Shown here piece after piece: positions 52,605-62,051 of a stretch of DNA of 64,000 nt. Source of the stretch: an uncultured Clostridia bacterium (GTDB lineage: Bacteria; Bacillota; Clostridia; TANB77; CAG-508); NCBI GenBank assembly GCA_934167445.1, contig CAKPKJ010000001.1, forward strand, positions 172,301-236,300, given 5' to 3'. The position numbers and the translations under genes are program-made. The stretch's first letter is position 1, and each line of letters opens with the position of its first letter. The notes below the pieces were generated by a model, which had not been told where the DNA came from, ran no database searches, and worked only from the letters and a program-made list of their open reading frames with translations.

Positions 52605-55208
52605 ATGGAAGAAAATCACAAGGTGGTTGATAGTATTGAAATGCTTGAAAAGACAATAAATCAAGTGAAAAAAGCTCAAATGGAATTTGCAAAATATTCT
52701 CAAGAGCAAGTAGACAAAATTTTTCAAGCAGCAGCAATAGCAGCAAATCAAGCAAGAATACCGCTTGCTAAAATGACAGTTCAAGAAACCGGAATGGGAA
52801 TAGTAGAAGATAAAGTAATAAAAAATCATTATGCAGCAGAATATGTATATAATAAATATAAAAATGAAAAAACCTGTGGGATAATAGAAGAAGATAAAAG
52901 TTATGGTATAAAGAAAATAGCAGAACCTGTTGGTGTAATTGCAGCTGTAATTCCTACAACAAATCCAACATCTACAGCAATATTTAAAATTTTAATTTCT
53001 TTAAAAACAAGAAATGGAATTATAATAAGTCCACACCCAAGAGCAAAAAAATGTACAATTGAGGCAGCAAAAATAATCTTGGAGGCAGCTGTAAAAGCAG
53101 GTGCACCAGAAGGAATAATAAATTGGATAGATGTTCCTTCATTAGAACTTACAAATTTATTAATGCAATCAGCAGATATTATTTTAGCAACAGGTGGACC
53201 AGGTATGGTAAAAGCAGCATATTCAAGTGGAAAACCGGCATTAGGAGTTGGTGCAGGAAATACACCAGCAGTAATTGATGAAAGTGCAGATATTATACTT
53301 GCAGTAAACTCAATTATACATTCAAAAACATTTGACAATGGAATGATTTGTGCATCAGAGCAATCGGTAATTGTAAATGAAAAAATTTATTATGATGTAA
53401 AAGAGGAATTCATAAAAAGAGGATGTTATATTTTAAATCCGGACGAAACAGAGAAAGTACGTAAAACAATTATTATAGATGGTGCTTTAAATGCTAAAAT
53501 AGTTGGACAATCAGCATATACAATAGCAAAACTAGCAGATATAGAAGTACCAGAAGAAACAAAAATATTAATTGGAGAAGTAGAAAGTGTTGAACTATCA
53601 GAAGAATTCGCACATGAAAAACTTTCACCAGTATTAGCAATGTATAAGGCTACAAATTTTGAAGATGCAATGGAAAAAGCTTATCATTTAGTAGAAGAAG
53701 GTGGAATAGGGCATACATCTTCATTATATGCAAATCCACTTACAGCCCAAGATAAAATCGAAAAATTTTATAGTAAAATGAGAACTTGTAGGGTGCTTCT
53801 AAACACACCATCTTCACAAGGTGGAATAGGGGATATATACAATTTTAAATTAGCTCCATCTTTAACATTAGGCTGTGGAACTTGGGGAGGAAACTCTGTT
53901 TCAGAAAATGTAGGAATTAAACATTTAATAAATATAAAAACAGTTGCAGAAAGGAGAGAAAATATGCTTTGGTTTAGAGCACCTGAAAAGGTATATATTA
54001 AAAAAGGTTGTTTACCGGTAGCCTTAGAGGAATTAAGAAATGTACTTAATAAAAAGAGAGTATTTATAGTAACAGACAAATTTTTATATGAAAATGGTTA
54101 TACAAAAGTTGTAACAGATAAATTAGATGAGATGGGAATTGAGCACGAAACATTTGCAGATGTAGCACCAGACCCAACACTTGCTTGTGCAAAAGAAGGA
54201 GCTGCAATAATTGATAGATTTAAACCAGACTGCATAATCGCTGTTGGTGGTGGTTCTGCAATGGATGCAGCAAAAATTATGTGGGTATTATATGAACATC
54301 CAGAAATTGATTTCTTAGATATGGCTATGAGATTTATGGATATAAGAAAAAGAGTATATACATTCCCTAAAATGGGAGAAAAAGCTTATTTTATAGCTGT
54401 TCCAACATCAGCAGGTACTGGTTCAGAAGTTACACCATTTGCAGTAATAACAGATGAACAAACAGGTCAAAAATATCCTTTAGCAGATTATGAATTATTA
54501 CCTAAAATGGCAATAGTTGATAGTAATATGATGATGAATGCACCTAAAGGTTTAACATCAGCTTCAGGTATAGATGCCTTAGTACATTCAATAGAAGCAT
54601 ATGTATCTATGATGTCAACAGAATTTACAGATGGACTTGCTTTGGAAGCTATAAAAATAATTTTTGAGTATTTACCAAGAGCTTACGAAAATGGTGCAAA
54701 TGATCCAGAAGCTAGAGAAAAAATGGCAAATGCCGCAACAATGGCAGGTATGGCTTTTGCAAATGCATTCTTAGGAATATGTCACTCAATGGGACATAAA
54801 TTAGGAGCATATCATCATTTAGCACATGGAGTAACAGTAGGATTAGTATTAGATGAAGTTATGAGATTTAACAGTGCAGAAGTTCCAAATAAAATGGGAA
54901 CATTCCCACAATATGACCATCCACATACTTTAAGAAAATATGCACAAATAGCTGAGGCATTAGGAATAAAAGGTAAAAACGACGAAGAAAAACTAGAAAA
55001 ATTAATTCAGAAAATAGCAGAATTAAAAGAAAAAGTCGGAATGAAGAAAACAATTAGAGAATATGGAATAAGTGAAGAAGACTTTTTAGCTACATTAGAT
55101 GAAATGAGTGAAAAAGCTTTTGACGACCAATGTACAGGTGCAAACCCTAGATATCCATTAATTAGTGAAATAAAAGCGATATATTTAAAAACATATTATG
55201 GGAATTAA
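52605..55208 (+). CDS. adhE: Bifunctional acetaldehyde-CoA/alcohol dehydrogenase
   Basis: 867 residues, full length. N-terminal aldehyde dehydrogenase domain reduces acetyl-CoA to acetaldehyde (GVIAAVIPTTNPTSTAIFK; catalytic cysteine in GMICASEQSVIV near 249). C-terminal iron alcohol dehydrogenase reduces acetaldehyde to ethanol (VGGGSAMDAAKIMW; AGTGSEVTPFAVI; HSMGHKLGAYHHLAHG with iron-binding histidines). It recycles NADH in fermentation. AAGGAGGAAG precedes the ATG. No Rex box of the TTGTTAA type is seen upstream. Confidence 0.97.
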   Translation: MEENHKVVDSIEMLEKTINQVKKAQMEFAKYSQEQVDKIFQAAAIAANQARIPLAKMTVQETGMGIVEDKVIKNHYAAEYVYNKYKNEKTCGIIEEDKSYGIKKIAEPVGVIAAVIPTTNPTSTAIFKILISLKTRNGIIISPHPRAKKCTIEAAKIILEAAVKAGAPEGIINWIDVPSLELTNLLMQSADIILATGGPGMVKAAYSSGKPALGVGAGNTPAVIDESADIILAVNSIIHSKTFDNGMICASEQSVIVNEKIYYDVKEEFIKRGCYILNPDETEKVRKTIIIDGALNAKIVGQSAYTIAKLADIEVPEETKILIGEVESVELSEEFAHEKLSPVLAMYKATNFEDAMEKAYHLVEEGGIGHTSSLYANPLTAQDKIEKFYSKMRTCRVLLNTPSSQGGIGDIYNFKLAPSLTLGCGTWGGNSVSENVGIKHLINIKTVAERRENMLWFRAPEKVYIKKGCLPVALEELRNVLNKKRVFIVTDKFLYENGYTKVVTDKLDEMGIEHETFADVAPDPTLACAKEGAAIIDRFKPDCIIAVGGGSAMDAAKIMWVLYEHPEIDFLDMAMRFMDIRKRVYTFPKMGEKAYFIAVPTSAGTGSEVTPFAVITDEQTGQKYPLADYELLPKMAIVDSNMMMNAPKGLTSASGIDALVHSIEAYVSMMSTEFTDGLALEAIKIIFEYLPRAYENGANDPEAREKMANAATMAGMAFANAFLGICHSMGHKLGAYHHLAHGVTVGLVLDEVMRFNSAEVPNKMGTFPQYDHPHTLRKYAQIAEALGIKGKNDEEKLEKLIQKIAELKEKVGMKKTIREYGISEEDFLATLDEMSEKAFDDQCTGANPRYPLISEIKAIYLKTYYGN

Positions 55209-55220
55209 GGAAGTGATAAA

Positions 55221-56328
55221 ATGATAGAGCTAGAGGAAAACTCTAAAGTATTAGAAATGTTATATAAAAAAATTTTGGATTTAGGTGAGTCTCTTTGACA
55301 TCACTAAATCTGAAGAAGAATTAGAAAATTTAGAAGAACAAACACTAAAAGAACACTTTTGGGAAGATTCAAATAATTCTACTAAGGTATTAACACAAAT
55401 TAAAAAATTAAAAGCAAAATGTCTGTCTTTTAAAAATGTTGAAGTAGAAGTACAAAATCTAAAAGAATTATCTGAACTTCTTCAAGCAGAAAGTGACGAT
55501 GAATTGGCAAAAGAATTATTAAAGAACACAAAGACACTTGAAAAAGAAGTAGAAAAACTGGAAGTTTCTGCAATGCTTTCAGGAAAATATGATAACAACA
55601 ATGCAATTATAACAATACATCCAGGAGCAGGAGGAACAGAATCACAGGATTGGGCTGAAATGTTATACAGGATGTATACGAGGTGGAGCAATAAAAATAA
55701 TTTTGAAATAAAAGAACTCGATTACTTAGATGGAGAAGAAGCCGGCTTAAAAAGTGTTACATTTGAAGTTATAGGGAATAATGCGTATGGATATCTAAAA
55801 TCTGAAAAAGGAATTCATAGGTTAGTTAGAATTTCTCCTTTTGATGCAGGTGGACGTAGGCATACATCATTTGCTTCTGTTGACGTACTACCTGAAATTG
55901 ATAACAATATCGAGATTGAAATAAATACAGACGACTTAAGAATAGATACTTATAGAGCTTCAGGAGCAGGAGGACAGCATATAAACAAAACTTCATCAGC
56001 TGTAAGAATAACACATATTCCAACAAACATAGTTGTAGCCTGTCAGTCTGAACGTTCACAATTGCAAAATAGAGAAACAGCAATGAAAATGCTAATGTCA
56101 AAGCTAGTGGCTTTAAAAGAAAAAGAACATCAAGAAAAATTGAGCAACATACAAGGAGAACAAAAAGATATAGCTTGGGGAAGCCAGATACGTTCATATG
56201 TATTCTGCCCATATACATTAGTAAAAGACCATCGAACTAATTATGAAGTTGGAAATGTTGAAGCTGTTATGAATGGTGAGTTAGACGGCTTCATTGAAAG
56301 CTACCTAAAAATGAATATAAAGAAATAA
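55221..56328 (+). CDS. prfB: Peptide chain release factor 2, programmed +1 frameshift
   Basis: Translation starts at ATG 55221 and reads 25 codons to CTT-TGA at 55293-55298; a +1 shift on CTTTGAC resumes at GAC 55297, giving 368 residues, the normal length. RF2 recognises UGA and UAA. Seen: SPF tripeptide in VRISPFDAGGRR and the GGQ catalytic loop in SGAGGQHINKTSSAVR (near residue 250). The domain before it is the coiled superdomain 1. The gene follows adhE by 12 bases. Confidence 0.95.
55283..55299 (+). promoter_or_regulatory. prfB recoding site
   Basis: AGGTGAG stimulator (55283-55289), three bases, then the slippery CTT-TGA-C. Low RF2 lets ribosomes pause at UGA and shift, an autoregulatory loop known for prfB. 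Confidence 0.92.
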
Positions 56329-56350
56329 TAGCCAAATAAATTATATATTT

Positions 56351-56400
56351 TAAGCTTAAATTATTAGAATAAAAATTTAATAATTTAAGCTTATTTTCTT
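56351..56400 (+). terminator. Terminator after prfB
   Basis: Perfect 16-pair stem TAAGCTTAAATTATTA with its inverse, 11-base loop, then TTTTCTT. Confidence 0.75.
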
Positions 56401-56501
56401 ATTCAGAGGCTTATAAATATCACCTTAAAATCTTCAAAACATATAATATATAGAAATAGTTTATAATTAAATTATTTGCCATAAAAAATGAGGTGAACCA
56501 G

Positions 56502-57467
56502 ATGAGTAAAATAATAGTATTAAAATTTGGCGGTAGTTCACTTGAAAATGATGATAAACTAAAATTAGTAGCCAAAAGAATAGCAAAAATATACGACAAA
56601 AATAAAAAAGTTGTTGTTGTTTTATCTGCACAAGGAAAAACAACAGACACTTTACTAAAGTCAGCCACTAGATTGTCTAAACAAATTTCTGCAAGAGAAT
56701 TATCAAGCCTTTTAAGTACAGGCGAACAGGTTTCTATTTCTAAGTTAAGTATTTTACTAAACTACATGGGATATCCAGCAATTTCGCTAACCGGTTGGCA
56801 AGCAGGCATTCATACAGACTCAATGTATGAAAATTCCAAAATAAAATATATAAATACTAATAGAATACTAAGTGAATTAAACAAAAATAACATTGTTCTT
56901 GTAGCAGGATTTCAGGGAGTAAATGATACAAATGATATAACAACATTGGGAAGGGGAGGCTCAGATACAACCGCAGTTGCTATTGCAGCTGCTATAAACT
57001 CAAAAAAATGCTATATATTTTCTGATGTTGATGGAATATATACTGCAGATCCCAATAAAGTTGAAAATGCAAAAAAGCTTTCAAATATTTCATATGGTGA
57101 AATGCTTGAACTTTCGAATGAAGGAGCAAAAGTACTTCATAATAGATGTGTACAAATCGCTGAAAAATTTTCTATACCGTTAATTGCTGAATCTACTTTT
57201 TCTGATGAAACTGGCACAGAAATTTCTAATAACATTGAAACAAACAACATAAAGAGCATTATAAAAAAAGAAAATTCTAGAATTTCAATAATTGGAAATG
57301 GCATAATTTACAATATAGATAAAATAAAGGAGATATTAACTTTTATTCAAAATAAAAAAATTGAAATGCTAAATATAGAAATATCTGAAACAAAAATTGT
57401 ACTAACATTTAAAAATATAGTGGAAGACAATATTTTAGAAGAACTTCATCAGCTAATTATTAATTAA
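56502..57467 (+). CDS. lysC: Aspartate kinase, short form
   Basis: 321 residues; typical enzymes have 400 or more. Catalytic domain intact: IVLKFGGSSLEN, TGEQVSISKLSILL, GFQGVNDTNDITTLGRGGSDTTAVAIAA cut at the loop, FSDVDGIYTADPN. After about residue 245 only one ACT-like region remains (ISIIGNGIIYNIDKIKEI; MLNIEISETKIVLTF), where two are usual, so feedback control may differ. It phosphorylates aspartate for the Lys/Thr/Met and diaminopimelate pathway. The ATG at 56502 follows GAGGTGA by 6 bases; GTG 56493 is inside that site. Confidence 0.88.
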   Translation: MSKIIVLKFGGSSLENDDKLKLVAKRIAKIYDKNKKVVVVLSAQGKTTDTLLKSATRLSKQISARELSSLLSTGEQVSISKLSILLNYMGYPAISLTGWQAGIHTDSMYENSKIKYINTNRILSELNKNNIVLVAGFQGVNDTNDITTLGRGGSDTTAVAIAAAINSKKCYIFSDVDGIYTADPNKVENAKKLSNISYGEMLELSNEGAKVLHNRCVQIAEKFSIPLIAESTFSDETGTEISNNIETNNIKSIIKKENSRISIIGNGIIYNIDKIKEILTFIQNKKIEMLNIEISETKIVLTFKNIVEDNILEELHQLIIN

Positions 57468-57546
57468 AACTAGTTCTAAAAGTATTAATCTTTGAATATA
57501 TATAATTATCAGGAAAGGTTATATAAAGTTAAGGAGGAACATAGCA

Positions 57547-57855
57547 ATGACAATTGATGAAAGAAAAATGCTATCAACAAATAATACCAGTATTATTCAA
57601 AATTTAATACTTGAAAACCGAGAAAAATTAAATGTTTCAGGAGTTGTAGACGTATTAAGCTTTGATGACCAAGTTGTAATAATCGAAACAGATTTGGGCT
57701 TACTAACAGTTAAAGGCGAAAATCTAAAAATAAACAAATTAAATATTGACACTTCTGAAACAATAGTTCAAGGAGATATTTGCTCTATGTCTTATAGCGA
57801 AAACAAGAATGCTGAAAAAAGTAAAGCAAGTTTAATTAGCAAAATCTTTAAATAA
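57547..57855 (+). CDS. yabP: Sporulation protein YabP
   Basis: 102 residues, YabP/YqfC family. VSGVVDVLSFDDQVVIIETDLGLLTVKGENLKINKLNIDT cut into short strands is the conserved beta-rich core. In Bacillus yabP and yabQ precede divIC and act in spore cortex formation; the same order is kept here. AAGGAGG lies upstream of the ATG. The tail after about 80 is charged and poorly conserved. lysC just upstream is not part of the usual cluster. Confidence 0.85.
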   Translation: MTIDERKMLSTNNTSIIQNLILENREKLNVSGVVDVLSFDDQVVIIETDLGLLTVKGENLKINKLNIDTSETIVQGDICSMSYSENKNAEKSKASLISKIFK

Positions 57856-57857
57856 TA

Positions 57858-57901
57858 ATCTGCTTAAAATTTAATACAGTTCGAATTTTAAGCAGATTAT
57901 A
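57858..57901 (+). terminator. Hairpin between yabP and yabQ
   Basis: Perfect 16-pair stem TAATCTGCTTAAAATT with its inverse. No T-run follows (TATAAAAC), so it may stabilise the upstream mRNA or attenuate rather than terminate. Confidence 0.5.
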
Positions 57902-57930
57902 TAAAACTATTGAGGAAGGAACTTTTACAA

Positions 57931-58407
57931 ATGGTTGTTAAGCAAACATACCTTTTTTTAATGTTCTTGCTAAATGGCCTTATTATTGGAATATTTTTCG
58001 ATTTTTTTAGAATTTTAAGAAAATCATTTAATACTAGTGATATTGTTACATATATAGAAGATTTCCTCTTTTGGCTTTTAACAGGAATATTAATATTATA
58101 TTCAATTTTTACTTTTAATAATGGCGAAATTAGAATATATATGTTTATAGGTATAATATTAGGAATTACTTTTTATATGCTTACAATAAGTACATATATT
58201 ATAAAAATTAATGTGATAATTATAAAATTTTGCAAAGAGTTATTGATTAAAACATTTTCTATAATTTTATTTCCTATATGTTACTTATACAAAATTTTTT
58301 CTAAAATATTTTTCAGACCAATTTCTTTTATATTTTTAAATTTTAGAAAAAATATTACAAATATATATAAAAAGACTTTTTTTATAAAACAAAAAGTAGA
58401 AAAATAA
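57931..58407 (+). CDS. yabQ: Spore cortex biosynthesis protein YabQ
   Basis: 158 residues with about four membrane helices (LFLMFLLNGLIIGIFFDFFR; FLFWLLTGILILYSIF; FIGIILGITFYML) and a basic C-terminus. GIFFDFFRILRK is the family hallmark. YabQ localises to the forespore outer membrane for cortex synthesis. I start at ATG 57931, 11 bases after GAGGAAGGA, not at the TTG 57910 that overlaps that site. Confidence 0.85.
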   Translation: MVVKQTYLFLMFLLNGLIIGIFFDFFRILRKSFNTSDIVTYIEDFLFWLLTGILILYSIFTFNNGEIRIYMFIGIILGITFYMLTISTYIIKINVIIIKFCKELLIKTFSIILFPICYLYKIFSKIFFRPISFIFLNFRKNITNIYKKTFFIKQKVEK

Positions 58408-58521
58408 GAAAAAAAAACAAAAAAAGTAAAAATATAACAAGGATTTTACAAAAAAATGTAGAATAATATAATTATAGTTTCTATAAGAAATCACACTTTA
58501 GAATTGGAGAGAGAAAAACTT

Positions 58522-58797
58522 ATGAAAAAAAGTAAAAAAATATATAAAAAATTAATTATCTTAGCAATTGCTACTTATGTTATATTCACATTAGTATCAC
58601 AGCAAAAAACATTGAATCAATATGAAAATCAAAATCAGAAATTAACTGAGCAAATAGCACAAGAGAAAGAAAGCAAAGAAGAGTTAGCAAAGAAAAAAGA
58701 AGATGTTAATTCACTAGAATTTATAGAACAAACAGCTAGGGAAAAATTAGATATGTATTATCCAAATGAAAAAGTATATATGGATCAAGGAATGTAA
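58522..58797 (+). CDS. divIC: Septum formation initiator, DivIC/FtsL family
   Basis: 91 residues: short basic N-terminus, one membrane helix (about 10-29), then a coiled coil (NQKLTEQIAQEKESKEELAKKKEDV) and the family ending EFIEQTAREKLDMYYPNEKVY. Part of the FtsB/DivIC-type divisome bridge. Location after yabP-yabQ matches Bacillus. Start 58522 follows GGAGAG; a TTG at 58504 is in frame but earlier. Confidence 0.9.
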   Translation: MKKSKKIYKKLIILAIATYVIFTLVSQQKTLNQYENQNQKLTEQIAQEKESKEELAKKKEDVNSLEFIEQTAREKLDMYYPNEKVYMDQGM

Positions 58798-58822
58798 TTT
58801 ACAATACATTCCTTGTATTTAT
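58786..58822 (+). terminator. Terminator overlapping the divIC stop
   Basis: CAAGGAATGTA (58786-58796) with TACATTCCTTG (58805-58815), then TATTTATTT. The left arm contains the stop codon. Confidence 0.8.
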
Positions 58823-58841
58823 TTGTTTTATATGGTATAAT
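58813..58841 (+). promoter_or_regulatory. rho promoter
   Basis: TTGTAT (58813-58818), 17-base spacer ending TGG, TATAAT (58836-58841). Confidence 0.6.
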
Positions 58842-58914
58842 ATGGTTGTTATAAATTTAAATCGTTCAAAATTCCCATAAATAAAAAATAATATAATTAA
58901 AACAGGAGGTATGC

Positions 58915-60255
58915 ATGTTAGAATTAGAAAATAAAACATTAACAGAACTAAAAGCATTAGCAAAAGAAAATAATATAAAAAATATATCAAAATTAAAAAA
59001 AGATGAACTTATAGAAATCTTAAAAACAATTTTAAATTTAGGCAGTGAAGAAGCAAAAAAGAATGAAAACCCTACTAATGACAGACATTATGATGCAAAT
59101 GGAGAACCTATTGTAGATTATAAATTAACTAACGAAGGTGATGAAATAGTAGAAGGAATTTTGGATATTTTGCCAGACGGATATGGATTTTTGAGAGGTG
59201 ATAACTTTTTATCAAGCGATAAAGATGTTTATGTATCAATGGTACAAATTCGTAGATTTAAGTTAGATACAGGAGACATCATAAAAGGAATTTCAAGATA
59301 TAGAGAAGGTGAAAAATTTCCTTCATTAATATTTGTTGGGGAAGTTAACGGAGAACATCCAGAAAAAGCAATGAAAAGGAAAAGATTTGATGAACTTACA
59401 CCAATATATCCCAATGCAAAATTAAAACTAGAAACAACTTCTAATGAATATGCTACTAGAATAATTGATTTAATGTGTCCTATAGGAAAAGGGCAAAGAG
59501 GAATGATCGTTGCACCTCCTAAAGTAGGAAAAACTACACTCTTAAAGAAAATCGCAAATAGTATAAGTTTAAATAATCCAGAAGTAGAGCTAATTGTATT
59601 ATTGATTGATGAAAGGCCAGAAGAAGTTACCGATATGAAAAGATCCATAAAAGGACAAGTAATACACTCAACTTTTGATGAGTTACCAGATCATCATGTA
59701 AAAGTAGCAGAAATGGTAGTGGAAAGAGCAAAAAGACTTGTAGAACATGGAAAAGATGTAGTTATTTTATTAGATAGTATAACTAGACTAACAAGAGCAT
59801 ACAACTTGGTAATACCATCATCAGGAAGAACACTATCAGGAGGTATTGATCCGGCAGCATTACATAAACCTAAAAAATTCTTTGGAGCTGCTAGAAATAT
59901 TGAATTTGGAGGAAGCTTAACAATATTAGCTACAGCTTTAATAGAAACTGGCAGTAGAATGGATGATGTTATATTTGAAGAATTTAAGGGAACAGGAAAT
60001 ATGGAAGTTCACTTGGACAGAAAACTATCTGAAAAACGTATATTCCCAGCAATTGATATTAATAAATCTGGTACAAGAAGAGAAGACTTATTACTAACAA
60101 AACAAGAAAAAGATACAGTTTTTGCTTTAAGAAAAGCAATGAATAGTATGCCAGTTGCTGATGTAACAGAACAAGTAATTAGTCAAATGACACAAACTAA
60201 AAATAATGAAGAATTTGTAGAAAAAATGGATGATTATTTAAAAAGATTTAAATAA
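58915..60255 (+). CDS. rho: Transcription termination factor Rho
   Basis: 446 residues. RNA-dependent hexameric helicase. N-terminal SAP-like Rho-N (LTELKALAKENNIKNISKLK), cold-shock-type RNA-binding domain (EGILDILPDGYGFLRG and DVYVSMVQIRRF), Walker A VAPPKVGKTTLLK near 198, Walker B VVILLDSITRLTRAYN, SGRTLSGGIDP, and R-loop GTGNMEVHLDR. AGGAGGT precedes the ATG. Its mRNA ends at the hairpin at 60321. Confidence 0.97.
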   Translation: MLELENKTLTELKALAKENNIKNISKLKKDELIEILKTILNLGSEEAKKNENPTNDRHYDANGEPIVDYKLTNEGDEIVEGILDILPDGYGFLRGDNFLSSDKDVYVSMVQIRRFKLDTGDIIKGISRYREGEKFPSLIFVGEVNGEHPEKAMKRKRFDELTPIYPNAKLKLETTSNEYATRIIDLMCPIGKGQRGMIVAPPKVGKTTLLKKIANSISLNNPEVELIVLLIDERPEEVTDMKRSIKGQVIHSTFDELPDHHVKVAEMVVERAKRLVEHGKDVVILLDSITRLTRAYNLVIPSSGRTLSGGIDPAALHKPKKFFGAARNIEFGGSLTILATALIETGSRMDDVIFEEFKGTGNMEVHLDRKLSEKRIFPAIDINKSGTRREDLLLTKQEKDTVFALRKAMNSMPVADVTEQVISQMTQTKNNEEFVEKMDDYLKRFK

Positions 60256-60320
60256 TCATATAGTAAAAAAGAGTAGTATCTAATTTCGAGGCTGCTGAAA
60301 AAATAGCTAAAAACTCTCAA

Positions 60321-60360
60321 GAATAGCAAATTAAAAAAATTTTTTTAATTTGCTATTTTT
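60321..60360 (+). terminator. Terminator after rho
   Basis: AATAGCAAATTAAAAAAA immediately followed by its perfect inverse, 18+18 bases with no spacer, then TTTG. Confidence 0.7.
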
Positions 60361-60380
60361 GCATTACTACCACAGTATAA

Positions 60381-60558
60381 GTTAATACAATAGTAGTAAA
60401 TGCCTATGGACAAACAATTGCAAAAAGAAATATAATAGATGAAGAATTATTAGAGATATTTTGACGAGAATAAAGTGGAGTTAGAAGAATTAGATGATAA
60501 TCAAACTTATAAAGAACAAGATGACAACATTGTATATTTTTCGGATTATTTTAAATAA
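60381..60558 (+). pseudogene. Possible gene remnant after rho
   Basis: Frame one reads VVNAYGQTIAKRNIIDEELLEIF then stops; one base shift continues DENKVELEELDDNQ and ends YKEQDDNIVYFSDYFK-stop. The two parts join smoothly as the acidic C-terminus of an unrecognised protein, but no start or ribosome site remains. Confidence 0.3.
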
Positions 60559-60561
60559 TTG

Positions 60562-60590
60562 TTGACAGTGTCTAAAAATTATGGTATATA
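60562..60590 (+). promoter_or_regulatory. Strong promoter with no gene behind it
   Basis: TTGACA (60562-60567), exactly 17 bases, TATATA (60585-60590). No ORF starts in the following kilobase on this strand. Confidence 0.6.
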
Positions 60591-60596
60591 AATGGA

Positions 60597-60860
60597 TATA
60601 AATACTTAAGAATTTTTATAGTATAGATATAGGGCACAGGTATGTGCTTGGTGTTATCGAAAACAATAATTGCGCAAAATCAAAGTTTTGTGCAAAAAGA
60701 GATAGGAGTAAAATATATAGAACCTTTATCAAGGTCCTACCCACAAGTTCTTGTAACCACTAGCCTTAACAGCTTTTCTAGCTATGTATTAGTTATCGTT
60801 TGACTAACATTATTACTTTATAATTTATTCTTTGTAATAATGTTAGTCTAGTCCCAGATA
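60597..60860 (+). ncRNA. Candidate structured RNA
   Basis: After the promoter above come several hairpins: GCACAGGTATGTGC; TTGCGCAAAA with TTTTGTGCAA; AACCTT with AAGGT; and a perfect 15-pair stem GACTAACATTATTAC (60804-60818) with its inverse ending near 60853. This stretch is less AT-rich than what follows. It does not match the 6S, tmRNA, SRP, RNase P or T-box signatures I know. The end point is a guess. Confidence 0.35.
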
Positions 60861-61640
60861 TTTATTTCTAAAATCAATTTTAAATCAGTTTTATAATTTA
60901 TCCTTATAATTTTACATCTAAATAATTTTTCTATTTAAAATTTAATTTTATTACTTAATAATTTTTATTTCATATTATATTTTATATAAATTTTCCAAAA
61001 ATCTTCAAAATGCCTATTTCTCTATATTTGCCGTATTTTACCAACAACAAACTATAAGCCTTAAAAATAAAAACGGCTTAAAATCGATTCTCACGCGTCG
61101 TTTTTTTAAGGTATTTTTTCAGTTTTTTATATATTTATATAAGTATAAAAAATTTGGTTATTTTTTATCTAAAATCTCTCAAACCCAGAATTATCAATAT
61201 TTTGCTAAAATACTAAACAACAAGTTATATAGCTTAAGTATAAAAATGGCTTAAAATTGATTTTCACAAGTTTAAATTATAATAATTAAAATACATATAA
61301 ATTAAAAACCAAACATTAAAATTTGCAATTAACAAATGTTCGTTTTAAAAAATTCTATAAATTTAAAATTAAAAATAAAATTAAAAAAATATTATATTTT
61401 AAATTTTATTTTTAAAATTATAAATCAGAAATTCAAATTCTATTTTGTAAAAACTTTGCACAAAATTTTTCTATATATTTTTTTACTTTTTTATATATAA
61501 AATATTTATATTAAATATAAATATACAACATTAAAAATATGGCTATCCCCCCTACTCTATGCATTTTTATTCAAATTAGAAAAAATTAGCATATTTTAAA
61601 TTAGTTAATTGTTATAATTTGTGCGATAACTTGTAATTTG
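60861..61640. other. Gene-free, extremely AT-rich stretch
   Basis: No ORF with a ribosome site is seen on either strand. It contains the diverged direct repeat noted at 61041-61270. The base composition suggests decayed DNA. Confidence 0.6.
61041..61270 (+). repeat. Diverged direct duplication
   Basis: 61041-61095 and 61212-61270 align over about 55 bases, sharing AAACAACAA-like, TATA-AGC-TTAA, AAAAA-GGCTTAAAAT and GATT-TCAC blocks, offset by about 172 bases. Confidence 0.45.
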
Positions 61641-61644
61641 GTTC

Positions 61645-61974
61645 TTACTTATTCCAAGTCATTGTGTATTCTATTTCAGCTGTATCTTTATCTATATTTT
61701 CGCTTATAATTATAAAATTATTCTTTTTATAAAAATTGATAGCATTTATATTTTTCTTATATACACTTAATGTCAAATTATCTCTGTGATTATTTGTATC
61801 AATAAAAATTCCTTCAATATAATTCTCATTTATTCCTATAAATCCTACAATATTTTCTTTTAAAACATAAACATATATTTCTGCATTTGGTAGAGTTTCT
61901 TTTACATAATTATAATTATTTTTCCAATATTCTTTTGATATAAATTTATGAGCTTTTATATTTGATTTTTCCAT
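61645..61974 (-). pseudogene. GNAT acetyltransferase lacking the acetyl-CoA loop
   Basis: 109 codons; relatives are about 140. YVYVLKENIVGFIGINENYIEGIFID is the central strand pair and LTLSVYKKNINAINFYKKNNFIIISE the C-terminal half of a GNAT N-acetyltransferase. Between them the expected R/Q-x-x-G-x-G/A loop and following helix (about 25 residues) are missing: FIDTNNH joins RDNLTLSV directly. An in-frame deletion has removed the cofactor site, so it is probably inactive. No clear ribosome site is seen. Confidence 0.7.
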
Positions 61975-62051
61975 ATTTGCATTACAGTATTTATATCATT
62001 TTTTCAAATTTTCTTATCATTTATTTCTCCTATAACTTGTAAGTTGTTGCT

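Noticed and set aside
52605..52829. Antisense ORFs over the adhE start
   Set aside because: They are shadows of the conserved AdhE N-terminus with no independent support.
60597..60860. 6S, RNase P, SRP or T-box RNA
   Set aside because: I could not find the conserved sequence blocks of these classes; left as an unclassified candidate.
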